Positions 39,520-51,954 of a stretch of DNA of 64,000 nucleotides are shown here, piece after piece. The DNA comes from Asparagopsis taxiformis. Taxonomy: Eukaryota > Rhodophyta > Florideophyceae > Bonnemaisoniales > Bonnemaisoniaceae. Location: assembly GCA_030407315.1 (NCBI GenBank), contig JALQPE010000578.1:124001-188000 (forward strand), given 5' to 3'. How positions within the stretch are numbered: position 1 is the first letter of the stretch; every line of letters starts with the position of its first letter. The translations under genes were made by a program, and so were the position numbers. Below the pieces are notes generated by a model. The model was not told the origin of the DNA and did no database searches. It saw only the letters and a list, made by a program, of their open reading frames with translations.

Positions 39520-40797
39520 ATGGAGAGCGACCAGCCACCGTCCGCCTCCATAGACTGTGTCTGTGTCGGTAACTGTGTCGGATTCGAATGTTTCAGACAG
39601 CGAAGCACTGCACTCGTAGATGCTGGCCGTTCGAAAGAGGCATGCGACCTTCTCTCAGAAGCGATACAATCATCGCAGGAGAACGATTCCGTCCGAGAAC
39701 AATTGCGAACCATCCAGCAAGTTATCCTTGCCAGCGGGCTTCGTGACCGCACTGTAAATGGGGATGATCGAACCCGTCTTCGACAGCGTGATGAGTCACC
39801 GCGTCCACATGCCAGTCCTGGGAAGCGTCGACGTGTCGAGGAGGGTACACTTTTGCGCAGTTTAGCGGAAGATTTTGAGTGTGTCATATGTCACAAACTA
39901 CTTTTTGAGCCCGTAACAACTGCATGCGGCCATTCCTTCTGCCGAAATTGCCTGTCTAGAGCAGTTGACTTCACAGATAAATGCCCCATGTGTAGGGTGG
40001 TATTGCATATGGAAGACCCGGCATTACTGCCAGTTTCAAAGATCCTCCGCGACGCAATTCAGCACTGCTTCCCTGACGAATATGAAGACAGACGAAAAGA
40101 AGTGGATGCAGACGCTCCATCGGCTGAAAACGCGATGAATAGGCTTCCACTATTTCCGCTCAACGCTGTAGTGTTCCCGATGCAACGGTTCCCAATGCAT
40201 ATATTTGAACCGCGCTACCGACTCATGCTGCGTCGTATCATGCGTGGCAGCCGCAAATTCGGTCTAATAGCACTGAAGAGGACGCCAGATGGAAGCTCGG
40301 AACTGTGCGATGTAGGGTGCGTACTAGAGGTGACAAAAGCAGATAGATTTCCGGACGGTCGCTCTCTCATTGAAACTATTGCACGAGAAAGATTCCGTGT
40401 GTACGGCCGCACAGAAGTCGACGGCTATCTAGTCGGTCGTACGGCTGTGTATGAGGATACAGAAGACACTGACACGGAGGAAGTGAAGGAAGTTGAAACG
40501 CGTGTGCGAGCCATCGTTAACAAGCTGATGGAACGTGGGTCACGTTTGCCGACCATGCAGCATGCGCTTCAACGGGCAGGCGATGTACCAACAGAGGAAC
40601 AGGGACCTGGGGCGCTCGGTATGTGGCTGGCAGGTATGTTGGTCAGTGATGATAATGAACGTCAGCACATGTTGGAGATGAAGAATTCAGCGACGAGACT
40701 AAATGAAATGATGGCAATTTTGGAACGATTCCGCGATTCTATGCAGGCAACTGCTACAGCGAATGGTGAATCTGGTCGTGAATGCTGCATTCAATGA
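39520..40797 (+). CDS. LONRF-like RING plus LON substrate-binding protein
   Basis: 425 residues. A short helical N-terminus (Cys-rich CVCVGNCVGFEC, then ALVDAGRSKEACDLLSEAI, TPR-like) precedes a basic linker. The C3HC4 RING is at about 121-160 (CVICHKLLFEP...CGHSFCRNCL...CPMC). The LON N-terminal (PUA-fold) domain starts near 208 with LPLFPLNAVVFPMQRFPMHIFEPRYRLML and continues with DGRSLIETIARERFRV. The protease domain is absent. This is the LONRF1/2/3 architecture, E3 ligases that target oxidised proteins in animals. The C-terminus CCIQ fits a CaaX prenylation box. Confidence 0.88.
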   Translation: MESDQPPSASIDCVCVGNCVGFECFRQRSTALVDAGRSKEACDLLSEAIQSSQENDSVREQLRTIQQVILASGLRDRTVNGDDRTRLRQRDESPRPHASPGKRRRVEEGTLLRSLAEDFECVICHKLLFEPVTTACGHSFCRNCLSRAVDFTDKCPMCRVVLHMEDPALLPVSKILRDAIQHCFPDEYEDRRKEVDADAPSAENAMNRLPLFPLNAVVFPMQRFPMHIFEPRYRLMLRRIMRGSRKFGLIALKRTPDGSSELCDVGCVLEVTKADRFPDGRSLIETIARERFRVYGRTEVDGYLVGRTAVYEDTEDTDTEEVKEVETRVRAIVNKLMERGSRLPTMQHALQRAGDVPTEEQGPGALGMWLAGMLVSDDNERQHMLEMKNSATRLNEMMAILERFRDSMQATATANGESGRECCIQ

Positions 40798-41590
40798 TGC
40801 GCGGCAAGGCGTGTGTGATGGTATCACTTGCAGTCGTAGTACAGTATTTAACGACTTGCTTGTAGTGTAAGTTTGTATCTTTCAAGTACCATAGGTTTTT
40901 GTGGAAGAGATGATATCTGTCACATAGCAAAGCTGCCTTTCGGCAGGTAGAACTTGTGTGTGGATAAGCAAAGCTTCGACAGGCAGCAGTTATCTGCATC
41001 AGACCTGCAGTACAAATGATGCGTCAGTACCTTTGGCGCAAAAGTTGTGGTGTATGGCGCCAACGCTGATCGGTGTGAAGCGAACTGGTGTTCCAAAAAG
41101 CATGCACGGTACCACTGTTGACCATCTATCGTAAAGATGCGTAGAATATGACGAGCAGTTTTAAACGAACATCATGCTGCGTCAGAATGATCTAAGACAC
41201 ACGCATCTTTGTTCCATCGCTTGCAAGGTTTCCAACGCGCGACATGCGATATGTATCTGTGTTATATGTCGTCTATCTACGGTGGGGCAGCGTACACGAG
41301 ATCAATGGTGCAATTAAATTAGGCAGCGACAGCACAGCACATCGCATCCTTCTCCACAACGAGCACAGACAGCGCCCGGCAGTGATTTTCTCTTTAAAAT
41401 CGATGTTCGAAACTGATTCGTCCAGCGACGGGCCAACGGCAACGAATCTACGTCCGCACCGCTCCCCAGCGAACAGGCGCAATTCGTTGGTCGGTCCACA
41501 CATTGATGAGCGTCATGCCGCACCAAACTCCACGCTTGATAGCGAGCAACCGAGCCCGTGCGAATCTGCCTGGCAGCGGTCCTCTGCACC
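40798..41590 (+). other. Spacer upstream of the two-pore K+ channel
   Basis: LONRF 3' flank and channel promoter. A second plus-strand frame begins with an ATG at 41401 (MFETDSSSDGP...SPANRRNSLVGP) but is out of frame with the channel. It could belong to an alternative N-terminal exon, but I see no splice sites to prove it. Confidence 0.35.
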
Positions 41591-42688
41591 ATGGTTGAGA
41601 ATGCTCTTACGGAACAAACGCCGCTCGTGGAGCAGCCGACGCTTTCGCGTCAATTCTCCTGGCAGTCTGGAAGGCCGGCGAAAGCGCGAACGATCGACTT
41701 ACTGCAGCTCGCGCGCAGTCAGAATAGGCAGCACGCGACGCCGGATTCCACGCGTGATACAGCGATATGCACGGTGATGAAACATATCGAGGCGGAGGGT
41801 GCAAAAGATGTGCGATTCTTCCTGTTTGCTGTACTGGCTATTGTCGGTCATGTGCTCGGTGGTTCGATAACTTTACATTGGCTGGAAGGATGGTCGTTTT
41901 ATGACGCTGTGTATTTTTGTGTTGTGACCACAACAACTGTTGGATATGGTGATATTACGCCCAAAATGGCTCTGTCAAAACTATATGTCGTCTATTATGT
42001 CATCTTCTCGATTGCGATAATCTCTGCGTTGCTGGGATACATCGTTGGACTGCTGTTGGACCAACAAGAGGAGCTGTTACTTGAAGTTGCTGTCGGCGGA
42101 CGTGACCGACACGGGGTGAGCAATGCAGACCTCGAGGCGGATTTGAGCGAGGAGGAATCACAACGACGAATACTAGAGGCGACGAAAAGTCTGGACGCAT
42201 CTGACTACTACGGTTTAGGATATTCAATATTCTCTCTACTGGTACTTATGATGGTGGGATTTATATGTTTTGTCACATTGGAAGGTCTGACAGCAATTGA
42301 TGCGCTATACGCGACGGTAGTGTCGGCAAGCACGGTCGGGTTTGGAGACTTTGAACCAACAACTAATTCATCCAAACTATTCGCTACGATATGGCTTTGC
42401 TTCTCAACAGTTGCAGTCGGAAAGGTCGTGGCGGACTTTACGAATGCGCATGTGAAAGCGAAACAGCGAGCGATGACCCGCCGGCTGCTCGTGGCGTCTA
42501 TGAATCGAGAGTCGATGGCGGCCATGGATGCGGATGGTGATGGTCAAGTGGATAAGTTTGAATTTGTCACGGAAATGCTGATTCATACGGGCAAGCTGGA
42601 TCGGCTGGAACTGAATGCGATGTTGTTGCGATTCAAAACGCTGGACACGGATGCAAGTGGACAGATTGACAGGAATGACTTGATGTAA
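41591..42688 (+). CDS. Two-pore-domain K+ channel with two EF-hands (plant TPK type)
   Basis: 365 residues. Four transmembrane helices surround two pore loops with selectivity filters TVGYGD (116-121) and TVGFGD (248-253). The C-terminus has two EF-hands, with loops starting DADGDGQVDKFEF and DTDASGQIDRNDL, so gating by Ca2+ is expected. Plant TPK/TPC-like channels of this layout sit in the vacuolar or plastid membrane. The N-terminal 70 residues are basic and Gln-rich. The start is the first in-frame ATG. Confidence 0.9.
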   Translation: MVENALTEQTPLVEQPTLSRQFSWQSGRPAKARTIDLLQLARSQNRQHATPDSTRDTAICTVMKHIEAEGAKDVRFFLFAVLAIVGHVLGGSITLHWLEGWSFYDAVYFCVVTTTTVGYGDITPKMALSKLYVVYYVIFSIAIISALLGYIVGLLLDQQEELLLEVAVGGRDRHGVSNADLEADLSEEESQRRILEATKSLDASDYYGLGYSIFSLLVLMMVGFICFVTLEGLTAIDALYATVVSASTVGFGDFEPTTNSSKLFATIWLCFSTVAVGKVVADFTNAHVKAKQRAMTRRLLVASMNRESMAAMDADGDGQVDKFEFVTEMLIHTGKLDRLELNAMLLRFKTLDTDASGQIDRNDLM

Positions 42689-43110
42689 CAGCCACCAGTG
42701 CTTTCCAGCTGGAGCGTGTAAGATACACCGGTTGCCAACTTGACGCGCTCTGACAAAAATTCACACTTTGTAACCGGCAACCTGCTTTGGACTGGTGCAA
42801 GTGTCGGTTTTTGTCATACATTACATTTTGTAGTTGTGCACTCCATGTGTCTGCTCACCATTGGTGCGCTCTTACGTGCACCTCTGTTCATTGGCCACCG
42901 ACTTGTCGCACACAGTTATGCCACGCGAATGTTACAATACATCAACACGGTGCATTGCGCAATCACTTTGGGTGAGGAGCACGATGACCTGCGCCGTGAC
43001 GATGCAAATACACACACACAGCTCTACAGTACGGCAACTTAAATTGTACGTGCTCCCGCCAAAATCTTCTCCATACGTGCTTCCCGCCATTTTCTAATCA
43101 ATCATTCCGT
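42689..43110. other. Convergent 3' region between the K+ channel and E2F
   Basis: A 422-bp spacer with a short (CA)n run near 43010. Presumably two 3' UTRs. No gene. Confidence 0.4.
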
Positions 43111-44316
43111 TTATTCAACCTTGACAGCCCGTGCTGCTGCCACTTTCTCCCCGCCTTCGCTAGCTGCTGCCTCCGCACCGCCCAATTCAGGGTTGTACAG
43201 ATCTTCCAATCCTCTGCTATCATCGCCAAGAACAAAGTACATTTCATCTTCGGTGCGCGGCGGCGATAGATGTAGTACCCCCATTAAATTCCCTTCGTCC
43301 TCACCGGTAAGCATGCACCCGTCCGGTGTCCCTACTTGACTCGAAGACGCCGCACCAGGCAGCGTCACACCCGCCTCCAGACCCTGCGAAACTGGAGACG
43401 GCGACCCAACATTAGTCCCGCCATAGTCCTCACCTCCCTGTGATACCAGTAAACAGTCAATTGGTCCACTCGCAGATTTCAGAAATATCTGATAACGACG
43501 CTCTCCATACGGCATGCCCTCGTCCGGATCCGGTACCTCTAGCTCCGTTCCCGGCGGTGCCTTGATTGCAATCAGTGTATCCCCACGCAGTTCCGGAATA
43601 CATTTGATGTCATTGTGCGTTACATATGCATAAGCTGAGCACGGATCCCCACTGGCAAGCTCCCTCAATCTTGTTTGTAGTCCAGCGATTTGACTGTCCA
43701 ACTGTTCCTCCTCATTCCTCAGTTCATCAAACTCCGATCGTAGCGTCGCCAACTCCTGCTCCGAGCTTCGACTCGCCTCCACCTCGTGCCGCCACTTGAT
43801 GTTGTTTTTGCTCTTCTTTTCAATAATGCCAATCCCCTCCAGCACATTGGTAATATCATAAATCCTCCTCTTCTGCACATTGAGGCACTCAGCGGCCACG
43901 TTCAGATCGAGCACACCGTTTTCCGAGTGCTTCAACAAGTTGACAAACTTGGTCGTCAGCAATCCCAGACTGGAGTCGTACCGACATCCCTTGTCGTTAT
44001 CGGCGCCGGAGCTCTTGGCGGCGCGCTCCTTGGCGTGTGGTGTGCCAGATGTTTTGGCGCGTGCAGAGAGTGGCGTGCGCGCAAGCCTGTCCGCGGAAGA
44101 GGAGGCGCGCGTGCGTGAGGCTGCAGGCGTGGATGTGGACGATACTTCGGCGCCTACCGGCAGCGCGCTGGGGCGCGGTCGCTTCGCGGAACGAGCCGGC
44201 GACGGCGTCGGTGACGAGCTCAGCGACGTCTCGCGCTTCAGTGAGCTCAGTGTGCCGGCCACATCGGCCTCGGCGCTGGCCGGCAGAGCTGAGGTCTGGC
44301 TGGGCAGAGAGTGCAT
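43111..44316 (-). CDS. E2F: E2F transcription factor
   Basis: 401 residues from [12 protein letters not shown]; upstream frame starts at TTG. The winged-helix DNA-binding domain is clear: [64 protein letters not shown], in pieces of the standard E2F sequence, with the [12 protein letters not shown] recognition helix. A leucine-rich dimerisation helix ([30 protein letters not shown]) and marked-box region follow. Near the end, 360-374 reads [15 protein letters not shown] and resembles the E2F pocket-protein (RB) binding motif. E2F-DP dimers drive S-phase genes. It shares a divergent promoter with SCC2. Confidence 0.94.
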   Translation of the reverse strand: MHSLPSQTSALPASAEADVAGTLSSLKRETSLSSSPTPSPARSAKRPRPSALPVGAEVSSTSTPAASRTRASSSADRLARTPLSARAKTSGTPHAKERAAKSSGADNDKGCRYDSSLGLLTTKFVNLLKHSENGVLDLNVAAECLNVQKRRIYDITNVLEGIGIIEKKSKNNIKWRHEVEASRSSEQELATLRSEFDELRNEEEQLDSQIAGLQTRLRELASGDPCSAYAYVTHNDIKCIPELRGDTLIAIKAPPGTELEVPDPDEGMPYGERRYQIFLKSASGPIDCLLVSQGGEDYGGTNVGSPSPVSQGLEAGVTLPGAASSSQVGTPDGCMLTGEDEGNLMGVLHLSPPRTEDEMYFVLGDDSRGLEDLYNPELGGAEAAASEGGEKVAAARAVKVE

Positions 44317-44842
44317 CGAGGTGACGGTTCTGAGCAGCGTCTGGTGACTCTGCCTGATGCGGCTCGGGATGGCGAGGAAATTCGGCGGGACGAAAGGCCA
44401 TTTACAAATGTAAAGCGAAAAAAACAAACGAACGAGATGGCAATATCTGCGTGAGGAATATATTTTTTGATTGCATTTCAACTATTTTAATAAGGCGTGA
44501 TGATTGGTCCATTGCACGTTTGATTTCTTATCATTTTCTGCATATTGCAGAAACCATTTCAAACTTTCAAGTTTTGAATGAATTTGTCAACTCGATTCGG
44601 CACCGGTGATTTCCTGTTTTCGCTTCATTTGCGCGCCACTTTGCATGCAACCTCATACTGTATCGTCTTGAGCGCATGTCATACGGCACACTGCACAGCA
44701 CTGCCCTTGCCATGGCTCCGTTGCTGCTACTCGCTTGGTGTGGCGCAACCAATTTCCGCCCCCATGCGCGCCCCCTACAACTTTGCCTTCCCTTCTCATC
44801 AGCGCCATTCGCAATTACTTTCCTGTCCACACAGCGTTGAAA
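44317..44842. promoter_or_regulatory. Divergent promoter of E2F and SCC2, with E2F-like sites
   Basis: A 526-bp spacer between two cell-cycle genes. TTTGCGCGCC at 44628-44637 and TTTCCGCC near 44753 resemble, but do not exactly match, the TTTSSCGC E2F consensus. Autoregulation is a hypothesis only. Confidence 0.3.
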
Positions 44843-47800
44843 ATGACCGACAGCATCTCGTCTGACCGAGCATTCATCCCCTTCAATTTAAGTTCGGTGG
44901 CCCCGCTCGATGCGCTTGCCGCCGCTCTTTCTGAGCTCCCTGTCGCTCAGCCGCGTGAGCCTGCTGGTGAGTTTTCATCCTTTCTGCAATATGAAGTTCC
45001 CACTTCTGCCCCCGCCCCCGATACTGAGATGGAGATGATCCGCCTCATTCGAAACACTGCCAGAGAAGGGTATGTCTGTCCCGCTTGCATTTTCATTTCG
45101 CCCCCCTCGATGCATTCTCACTAAATGTTTTGCTAACTGCAAATCACAAGCCAATCCATATTTTTGATTCCTCTTTCTTCCAGAGCATGGCAGTTGACTG
45201 ACGAAGACACCAATCCTCCCGACCCGATGCGAGCATATGGAAAGCGAAAGACAAAGCCATCACCATGGATTGTCAATTTCTGCGCCAAACTGTCCTCCTC
45301 ACTTTCCGATACCCCAAAGCGACCATGCACTCCTTCAAACCCCGTTACCCCGCGAACACACCTCAAGCGCCCACGCCAAAATGCTAAACCACATCCGCAA
45401 GTCTCAGCCGATGCTGTCACTTCCACTCACTTTGCCGCTTCGGAACCTCCACCACCCTCTTCCCCCCAGCCAATTCGAGAACGCACCCAGCGTGTTTCGC
45501 CGGAAGAAAACTTGGCGCATGAGAAAGAAATTGCTAAAATTTCTAAAGATGTCGACCTCGACGAACTTAACGAATTCACTTCCTTCCTCACATCATTCAC
45601 ATCCCGCCCAGATACAATTGCGGCAAGGTCGGGTTCTCCAGATGGTGCCATATTGCAAGCGACAGTCAGTCTTAGCTACATGATGGAGTTTCGCCAAAAG
45701 ACTGCATTTCACTCACAGCAAGGTTCCGTTGCTCACGTGGATGCCGACCTTCTCGCAAACGTCATCGCCATTTTGCAAGCGCGGGTGCAAGAGACTGTGC
45801 GCGAATGCGCCCTTGCTGCTAAAAGTGGTGAACCGCGTTCGGCTGTGATGAACGCTCTGTTAGGTACTGTTGCAGCTTCTACAATACTAACTATTCTTGC
45901 TACTCCAAGTACACCGCGGAAATTGTTGCTAGAGGAACTTCTCGACGACCTTGCCAATTTACTGCGTAGCATTGCAGTATCCGTAATCTTCCCAATCGCT
46001 GACCCAATATACCGCGCAGCAAAATATGAGCGACAACGGTCGACAAAGAAAGCTGATCGAAATTCACGGAATCCCAATTCTTCAGCAAGAAAAGGATTGT
46101 CGATCGAAAGTGATGATAGCGATGATGCGGTTGGCAAGCAATCCGGATCCCCGTGGAGACCTCTGAACAAAAAGGAAGGAGCCCTTATTGAACAATGTTG
46201 CACAATGTGCGAAGTGTGGGCAAACCTATTTCGGAAAGAGAAACATCTTCCCGATGCAGTGGTGTCGCAGTGCTCAAATGTGTGTGTTCAATCTATTCAG
46301 GTTACAGGGATACCTCGTCTACAGACATTTGCTGCCAAGACCCTTTGCGCAATTTTTTTGTCGTGTTCGATGCATCGTTTGTCGATTTTGGATGATGTTC
46401 GCGAGGCTGCCAGCTTGGTTCCAGCGACTCGAAAACATTTGCGTTCTTACAAACTTTCGGGCGAACAGACAGAAGTTCGAGTGTCTTCTGCTGTGCTTGC
46501 ACTTCTACTTTGCGCTGCTAGTGTTGAAAGTGAAACTAAGAAAACGGCGGCTCCGAGAAACAAAAGTGGGGATGGGGAAGATTGGGTGCTGCGTCAACGA
46601 AAGCGCTATGACCGTGTCGCGAAAATGGCCATGCATGTGGTTGAACCTTTGCTGAGTCGTGCATATACAGACAGAGAACCGCAATACAGAACTGCTTTCC
46701 AATCTCTTTTCGAAGACCTTCTCACGCTATATGGAAAGCCGGAATGGCCGTCTTCCGAGTTGATGCTTCAAACTCTGTCCGTCGCAGTAATCACCAAGTT
46801 ACGAGCAAATGAGTGCAAGACTGTCTACGCAAGGAGCTTGTCAGTGGATATCCTTGGCGCACTTGCGGGGAGAATGTGTACTCTCTATGGAAATGATGTT
46901 CTGAGGATGAGCAAGTCGGATGAGAACCAAGTGTTGAACAATGGTATTCTCGAAGCAGAGCGGGAAAAGCTACTACTCTTCCTCAATGTTGATGGGTCAC
47001 CATTGCATTACGCAGCTCACTCTTTCTATGAAGTACTCTTCGTAACAGATGATGCAAGTGTTCTCCTCAGCTCACAAGAAGATAGTCAGGGCGTATTAGA
47101 CAAGAAAACTCGTGCTAGCAAAGTTGATACGGACCCTGCAGATCATGCAGGAAGCGACAAAGAAAATGTAGCAGCGAAGCTTGCGCGCGTTGAAAAGAAT
47201 GCAACAAGGAGAGCCAAGCACGTCACAAATTGGAGATTGCGGAAAGAAACAGTAGCGCGAACGGAAGCGCTTGATGCCGCTCGTTTTGTGGGTAACAAAC
47301 GCAGTTTTGCCCGTGGTTTCATGACTATTGTGGAAGCTATTCTTGATTGTATGCATGATCCGGCGCCCACTGTTCGTGCCAAATCGATCAAGGCTTTGTC
47401 TACGATTGACGAATCCTGTTGCGGTCTGCTCCAAGCACTACCGGATGTTTTGTCTTACATCGAGTCCAGTTGTAGAGATGTTTCGACATTGGCCCGTGAT
47501 GCTGCCCTTGACCTTCTGAGCCGATCCTTGCGGAAAGAGCATGGCGAATCCGATGGGCAGAATGAAATCGGTGAGAGTCAAGTTGTCAGCGAACAGAAGG
47601 TTTTGGTAGATGATGAACTCTTTTCAAAAGTGTTTTCTATCGTCGAAAAACGATTGTGGGACACGGCCACGTCTGTTCGCAAACGAGCGATATCTATAAT
47701 GCGCTCGGTACTTTTGGATGCATTGGCAGCAACAGAAAGCTTCCGCGAAAATCCAATGCATTCAATGGAAACAGCAAAGGATGGCTCAGTGTACGAAGCC

Positions 47801-50563
47801 AGAGTTGTCCAAATTTCTGCAAGTTTGGTGGCCCGGCTTGAGGATCCAGAGACATCGGTACGTGATGCAGCTGAAAAAACTGTTCAACTCGGATTGTTTG
47901 GCTTCGATGTTACAGATCGAGGAAAAACTTACCACACACGGAATGGTTCCCCAGCAAGTCTCCTTGCGGAAAGGTTGATAACAGTGTACACTCAACTACC
48001 GACCACTATGCACGTTAACTTCATGACTCGTGTTGTACAGAAAAGCATGCTCGCTAGCGAGAAGCCGTTATTTGTCGCTATCGTGAATGCAGCTGTCGAA
48101 CAGCTGCATGGATACGAGTCTAAAATTGCAAACATAACCAGTGGAAGGACAATCCAAGAACTGTCCGAAAGTCATGCCATTCGAGTGAAGAATTTATCCA
48201 CACGACGAGTAGCCTGTTCGTCCGTTATATGTGCATTCGGTGAATTAGAAGCCTCTCTGATAGTCCCGCATTGCCGAACACTTGCACCCACCATAGCAGG
48301 CGTTTTGGATGGAGGCATGTCAGAAAGCGATCTTCTATGCGTTCAAAGAATCCTCAATGTGCTGGAGCTTGGATTAGGTAAGTCCACAGGATCGGACTTG
48401 GCCTTTCTGAATGAGACAATGTATGATGTGGATGCCATCATTTGTCAATCGCCCATTCCAGGCTTGGAGGAGCCTGCGGTTCGCTGCTTGTGCGTCATAG
48501 CAAGAAAAACTGGTACTCCGGAGGCTCAAGACTTGCTGCAACGGGCGGCGGATAACTTCAAGAATTTTCTGGAAGATAAACTACCACTATTACAGGAATA
48601 TTGTTCGCAGCAATTGCCGGACCGGCCGACTGGATTGGAAAGAAATGCTCGAGGTGCTGTGGTTCGTCTGGGACTTTTGACGAGATATGGAGACTTCAGG
48701 AAAGAGTATGTGGAGAAGGCTTACGAAATTATCGAGTCCACTTGTAAGGCGGTATATGTAGAAGAGAACAAAAGGGACATACTGGCAAAAAATTCTGTGC
48801 GCGCAATGGTTCATTTTGTTATAAGGCATAGATCATTCTTACCGCGAGCCATGGACATATTCGTATCACTTATGAACTCCTCGTCGAAAGAAAACTTGGA
48901 CAGCAAGGGCAAATATGAGGCGCTGGGTGAGTTGTCTCTGTTCCACACATATCAGGTTGAGAAGAGTGCGATTGCGGAGGGAGTACAGCTTTGCGTACTG
49001 CAAGGATTTCATGAGCTTTTGCGAGATGAAGAGGAACGGAATTCTTCTCGACCTGTTGTGGGTTCAAAAGATTCTCGGCAAGAAACACAGGGCTCAAAGA
49101 AAACTGTAAAGAACCTGGATGATGGAAAAAATGGAGAGGATGCTGGAGGCGACAAAAGGGGCCAAGTAGTATTGGCAGCTGAAGAAGATGCTGAAGCTGG
49201 ATATCTTGCTCTCGGTGCCCAAGCATTACTCCCAACATTGAAAGTTGCAGCAGTGAATCAAGCAACAGCAATCCGTAGGACTGTAGCCAATATTTTGGGA
49301 TTGCTTGTACGACAAGGTCTGATATTGCCTGCCACAATTGTGCCGTGTTTGTTCACATTACTTTTGGATGTAGACTCGAGATGTCGGGAATACTCCTTTC
49401 GAGTGGTGTCATTTCTTGCGGACCGGCATTCGGGAATGCTGGCATCTGCAGCGCTGCCTGCATTGAGAGAGTGTTTTGAATGTGCATTTCCATTGCATGT
49501 GATATCGAAGCAAACCAAGCACAATGGAGATGAGTGCCGCAGTGTGAGACAGAGGGAATACGATGATACGTGTGAAATACTGGGGATTGAGTCACTCACG
49601 AGTGTTGGGAACATTGAGACATTGGCTGTCAACAAGAAAACAGGGCAATCCCTTCTTTCCGCAGCAATAATGACCATGCATCGAGACCAACGGCGTGGGG
49701 TTCTGGAAGGTCTGGCGAAAGAATTTGACCCACGAGCTGTTCTCCGTTTGAAAAGCGAAAAGAAGAATTGCAATGATGAAGTAATAACAGATGACGAAGA
49801 CGGAGAAGGTTCGAAGCAAGCGATGGAAATTGAGGCAAATAACTCGGATGATGATGCAGTCGGTGGGTGTTCCTCAGGTGGTTTTGATCTGGAGACAGCT
49901 GAGAAATTATGCCCATTACCAAATTTATATTTTCTGGCGTATACATTGGCATGTATTGACTACACAAATGGTGCAGGGGTGGGAGGGTCTCTGAGTCGTG
50001 GTGGAGGCACAGCTGCGGCAGATACGAAGATGAAGATTGCGAGGGAAGACGTGGCGGATCTGATTGCGATTGCGACGCGGATAATTTCGAACAGCGGGCA
50101 GGCAATTCTTGGAGCGGTAAAATTGGTGCTGAGCAGTGGGTACGGGAATCAAGAGAAGAAGCGATGGATCGCAGTGTGTGCATCACGAATATCTGTGCTT
50201 TTGCAACTGAAGCAGCACTTGAAAGTGAACAGATGGAAGAGTCCAAATGTCGAAGGCGGCGATAGTGAAGAAATTGAGTCGAATGGAGCGACGTGTCCAA
50301 TGCCAGCATTTAAAGTTTGTGGAAGTGCACTGAATGTGGCTGCATTGCACGGAAGGGAAATGAGCAGCGACGAAATCGAAATGGTGAACAAGGAATTGGT
50401 GTTGTTCAAGAGTCTTATGAAAGAGGATGCAATCGATGAAGCTGATATGGTATTGTCAGGACGACGGTCACAGCGTTCAGCGATGAGCAGCGGGAAGAAG
50501 ACGGCGGGACGAACGTCGTCACGACGGAATCGTTGGAACGGTTCGATTAACAGGAGGAATTGA
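44843..50563 (+). CDS. SCC2: Cohesin loader SCC2/NIPBL, two exons
   Basis: Exons 44843-45069 and 45184-50563 flank a 114-nt intron (GTATGT...TTCCAG) and give 1868 residues. The protein is a HEAT-repeat array. Recognisable NIPBL pieces are the block DPAPTVRAKSIKALS then VSTLARDAALDLLSR, VRKRAISIMRSV, and near the C-terminus IRRTVANILGLLVRQGLILPATIVPCLFTLLLDVDSRCREYSF, which matches the conserved LNQGLIHPVQCVPYL segment. With SCC4/MAU2 it loads cohesin on DNA in the nucleus. The N-terminal 330 residues are low-complexity with Lys/Pro-rich sequence. The alternative, a condensin D-subunit, is less likely because the C-terminal match is specific to Scc2. Confidence 0.88.
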
Positions 50564-50646
50564 GTGCAAGTGTATAAAGTGGGAGAATAGATTTAGACGA
50601 CGCTACTATGAGGAGTGCAATGGCAGATTGGGAATAGTGTGTAATT

Positions 50647-50960
50647 CTACTTGGAGGACTTACTACCACTTGCTGAAGTGGCAGTCGAGGCAGCGGATGC
50701 TTCTGACTTTTTTTCGAGCGCTTTCAGTTGCTTTTGACGCATAATCTCAGCGTCGTGCTCCTTCTTGTTTGTGAGAGCTTGTGAGCCGTTTCCAGAGCCC
50801 TTCTTTTTCTTGCTAGCGCCAGCTTTCTCTTTGCGCTTCTGCGAGCGCTCTCGGTCGACCTCTCTTTGATTGCCGCCTAGGAGGAATGGATGGGGAAGGG
50901 GAGGTTAGCGCGGGGAGGAGATGGAGGGAGTGGATGATATGGGCGGCACTTACGTGACAT
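50647..50960 (-). CDS. SERF (4F5)-like small basic protein, tiny first exon
   Basis: Hidden gene found by splicing: exon 1 is only 7 nt (50960-50954, ATGTCAC), then a 77-nt intron (GTAAGT...TCCTAG), then 50876-50647. The protein is 78 residues and starts MSRGNQREVDRERSQKRKE, matching the MTRGNQRE start of SERF/4F5 proteins. It contains the KKKKG/Gln block and EIMRQKQLKALEKK near the end, as in the family. SERF proteins are small, disordered, basic and alter protein aggregation in animals; the normal role may be in RNA or protein chaperoning. Tail to tail with SCC2, 83 bases apart. Confidence 0.88.
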
Positions 50961-51954
50961 AGTGGAGGAGGCAATTAATTGCAGATGGATGAACAAGTGT
51001 GATGGGTGGGTTGTGGTGAGGAAGTGAGGTGTTTGGAGTCGGTGCGATATCTATCTATATGATGCGATGACGGTCGGATTTTGAGCGATTGAACAACAAA
51101 TTTGAGCAATTACATACAGACTGCGGTACGGATGGAACAAGTAGAAAAGTGAAAATTTTGAAAGAATGTGTCCAATCAATCAACAAATCGGACACGACAC
51201 GCCGCACGATGTATATTTGTTTCGTTTCCACTGCACAGCGCGGCAGTGTACAGGGGCACGCAGGAATAGTGCTCATGGGCGGCCAGCAATGCGGTACACA
51301 GACGTCACTAGTCTGCGTTCCATACAAGATCATACCACAGCTCGACCTGACTGAGCTGCGCAGCTGTGCTCGTCTCGTCTCGCCTCGCCTCTGATCGAGC
51401 TGCGCCGCGCTGTTGTGGACTCCACCGCTCACTATAAAACTAAAAATATGTTGGCCAGTCTCGCGAGTCCTGCTCCGCTTCCATCTAAGGCCTGACAGAC
51501 GACCAACAACATAGATTACAAATTGCCAACAGCTAACCAGAGCTACCTGTGACGTAGTCGAACACGACACGACACGGACGCTTGTTACTAGCTACTCGGT
51601 TCCATCTGACATGAGATGGTTTACCCTCGCGCAAAAACGGGGGTGAAATTGAAATCAAACGATGACAAAGCCCCAACATTATTGTACCAGACGACTAGAC
51701 GCAACGCACAGGTTGCATGTTTTGAACAAACTGCCTGCTTCCGACAGTAACCACATCGACGATCCCATCTTGTCATAACAGCATGCCGTTCCAACAATTG
51801 CTTTGCTTCCGTGCATGATGGCGTGTTGTTTCCTCAATAGCAACACTAGTTTGTGATCACGAGGACGCGCTTTGTTGTGCTGTGAATTCGGTAAATCCAC
51901 TCTCGACGTCTCGATAGGCATGTTAGCGGTGAGGCAGTGCGGCACGGCCAAGGG

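Noticed and set aside
41244..41777. 177-residue frame overlapping the K+ channel start
   Set aside because: No homology and no splice site linking it to the channel. It might hide an alternative exon, but I cannot support one.
44843..50563. Condensin D3 or D2 as identity of the 1868-residue HEAT protein
   Set aside because: The C-terminal LVRQGLILPATIVPCL segment and its surroundings match Scc2/NIPBL. No condensin-specific signature seen.
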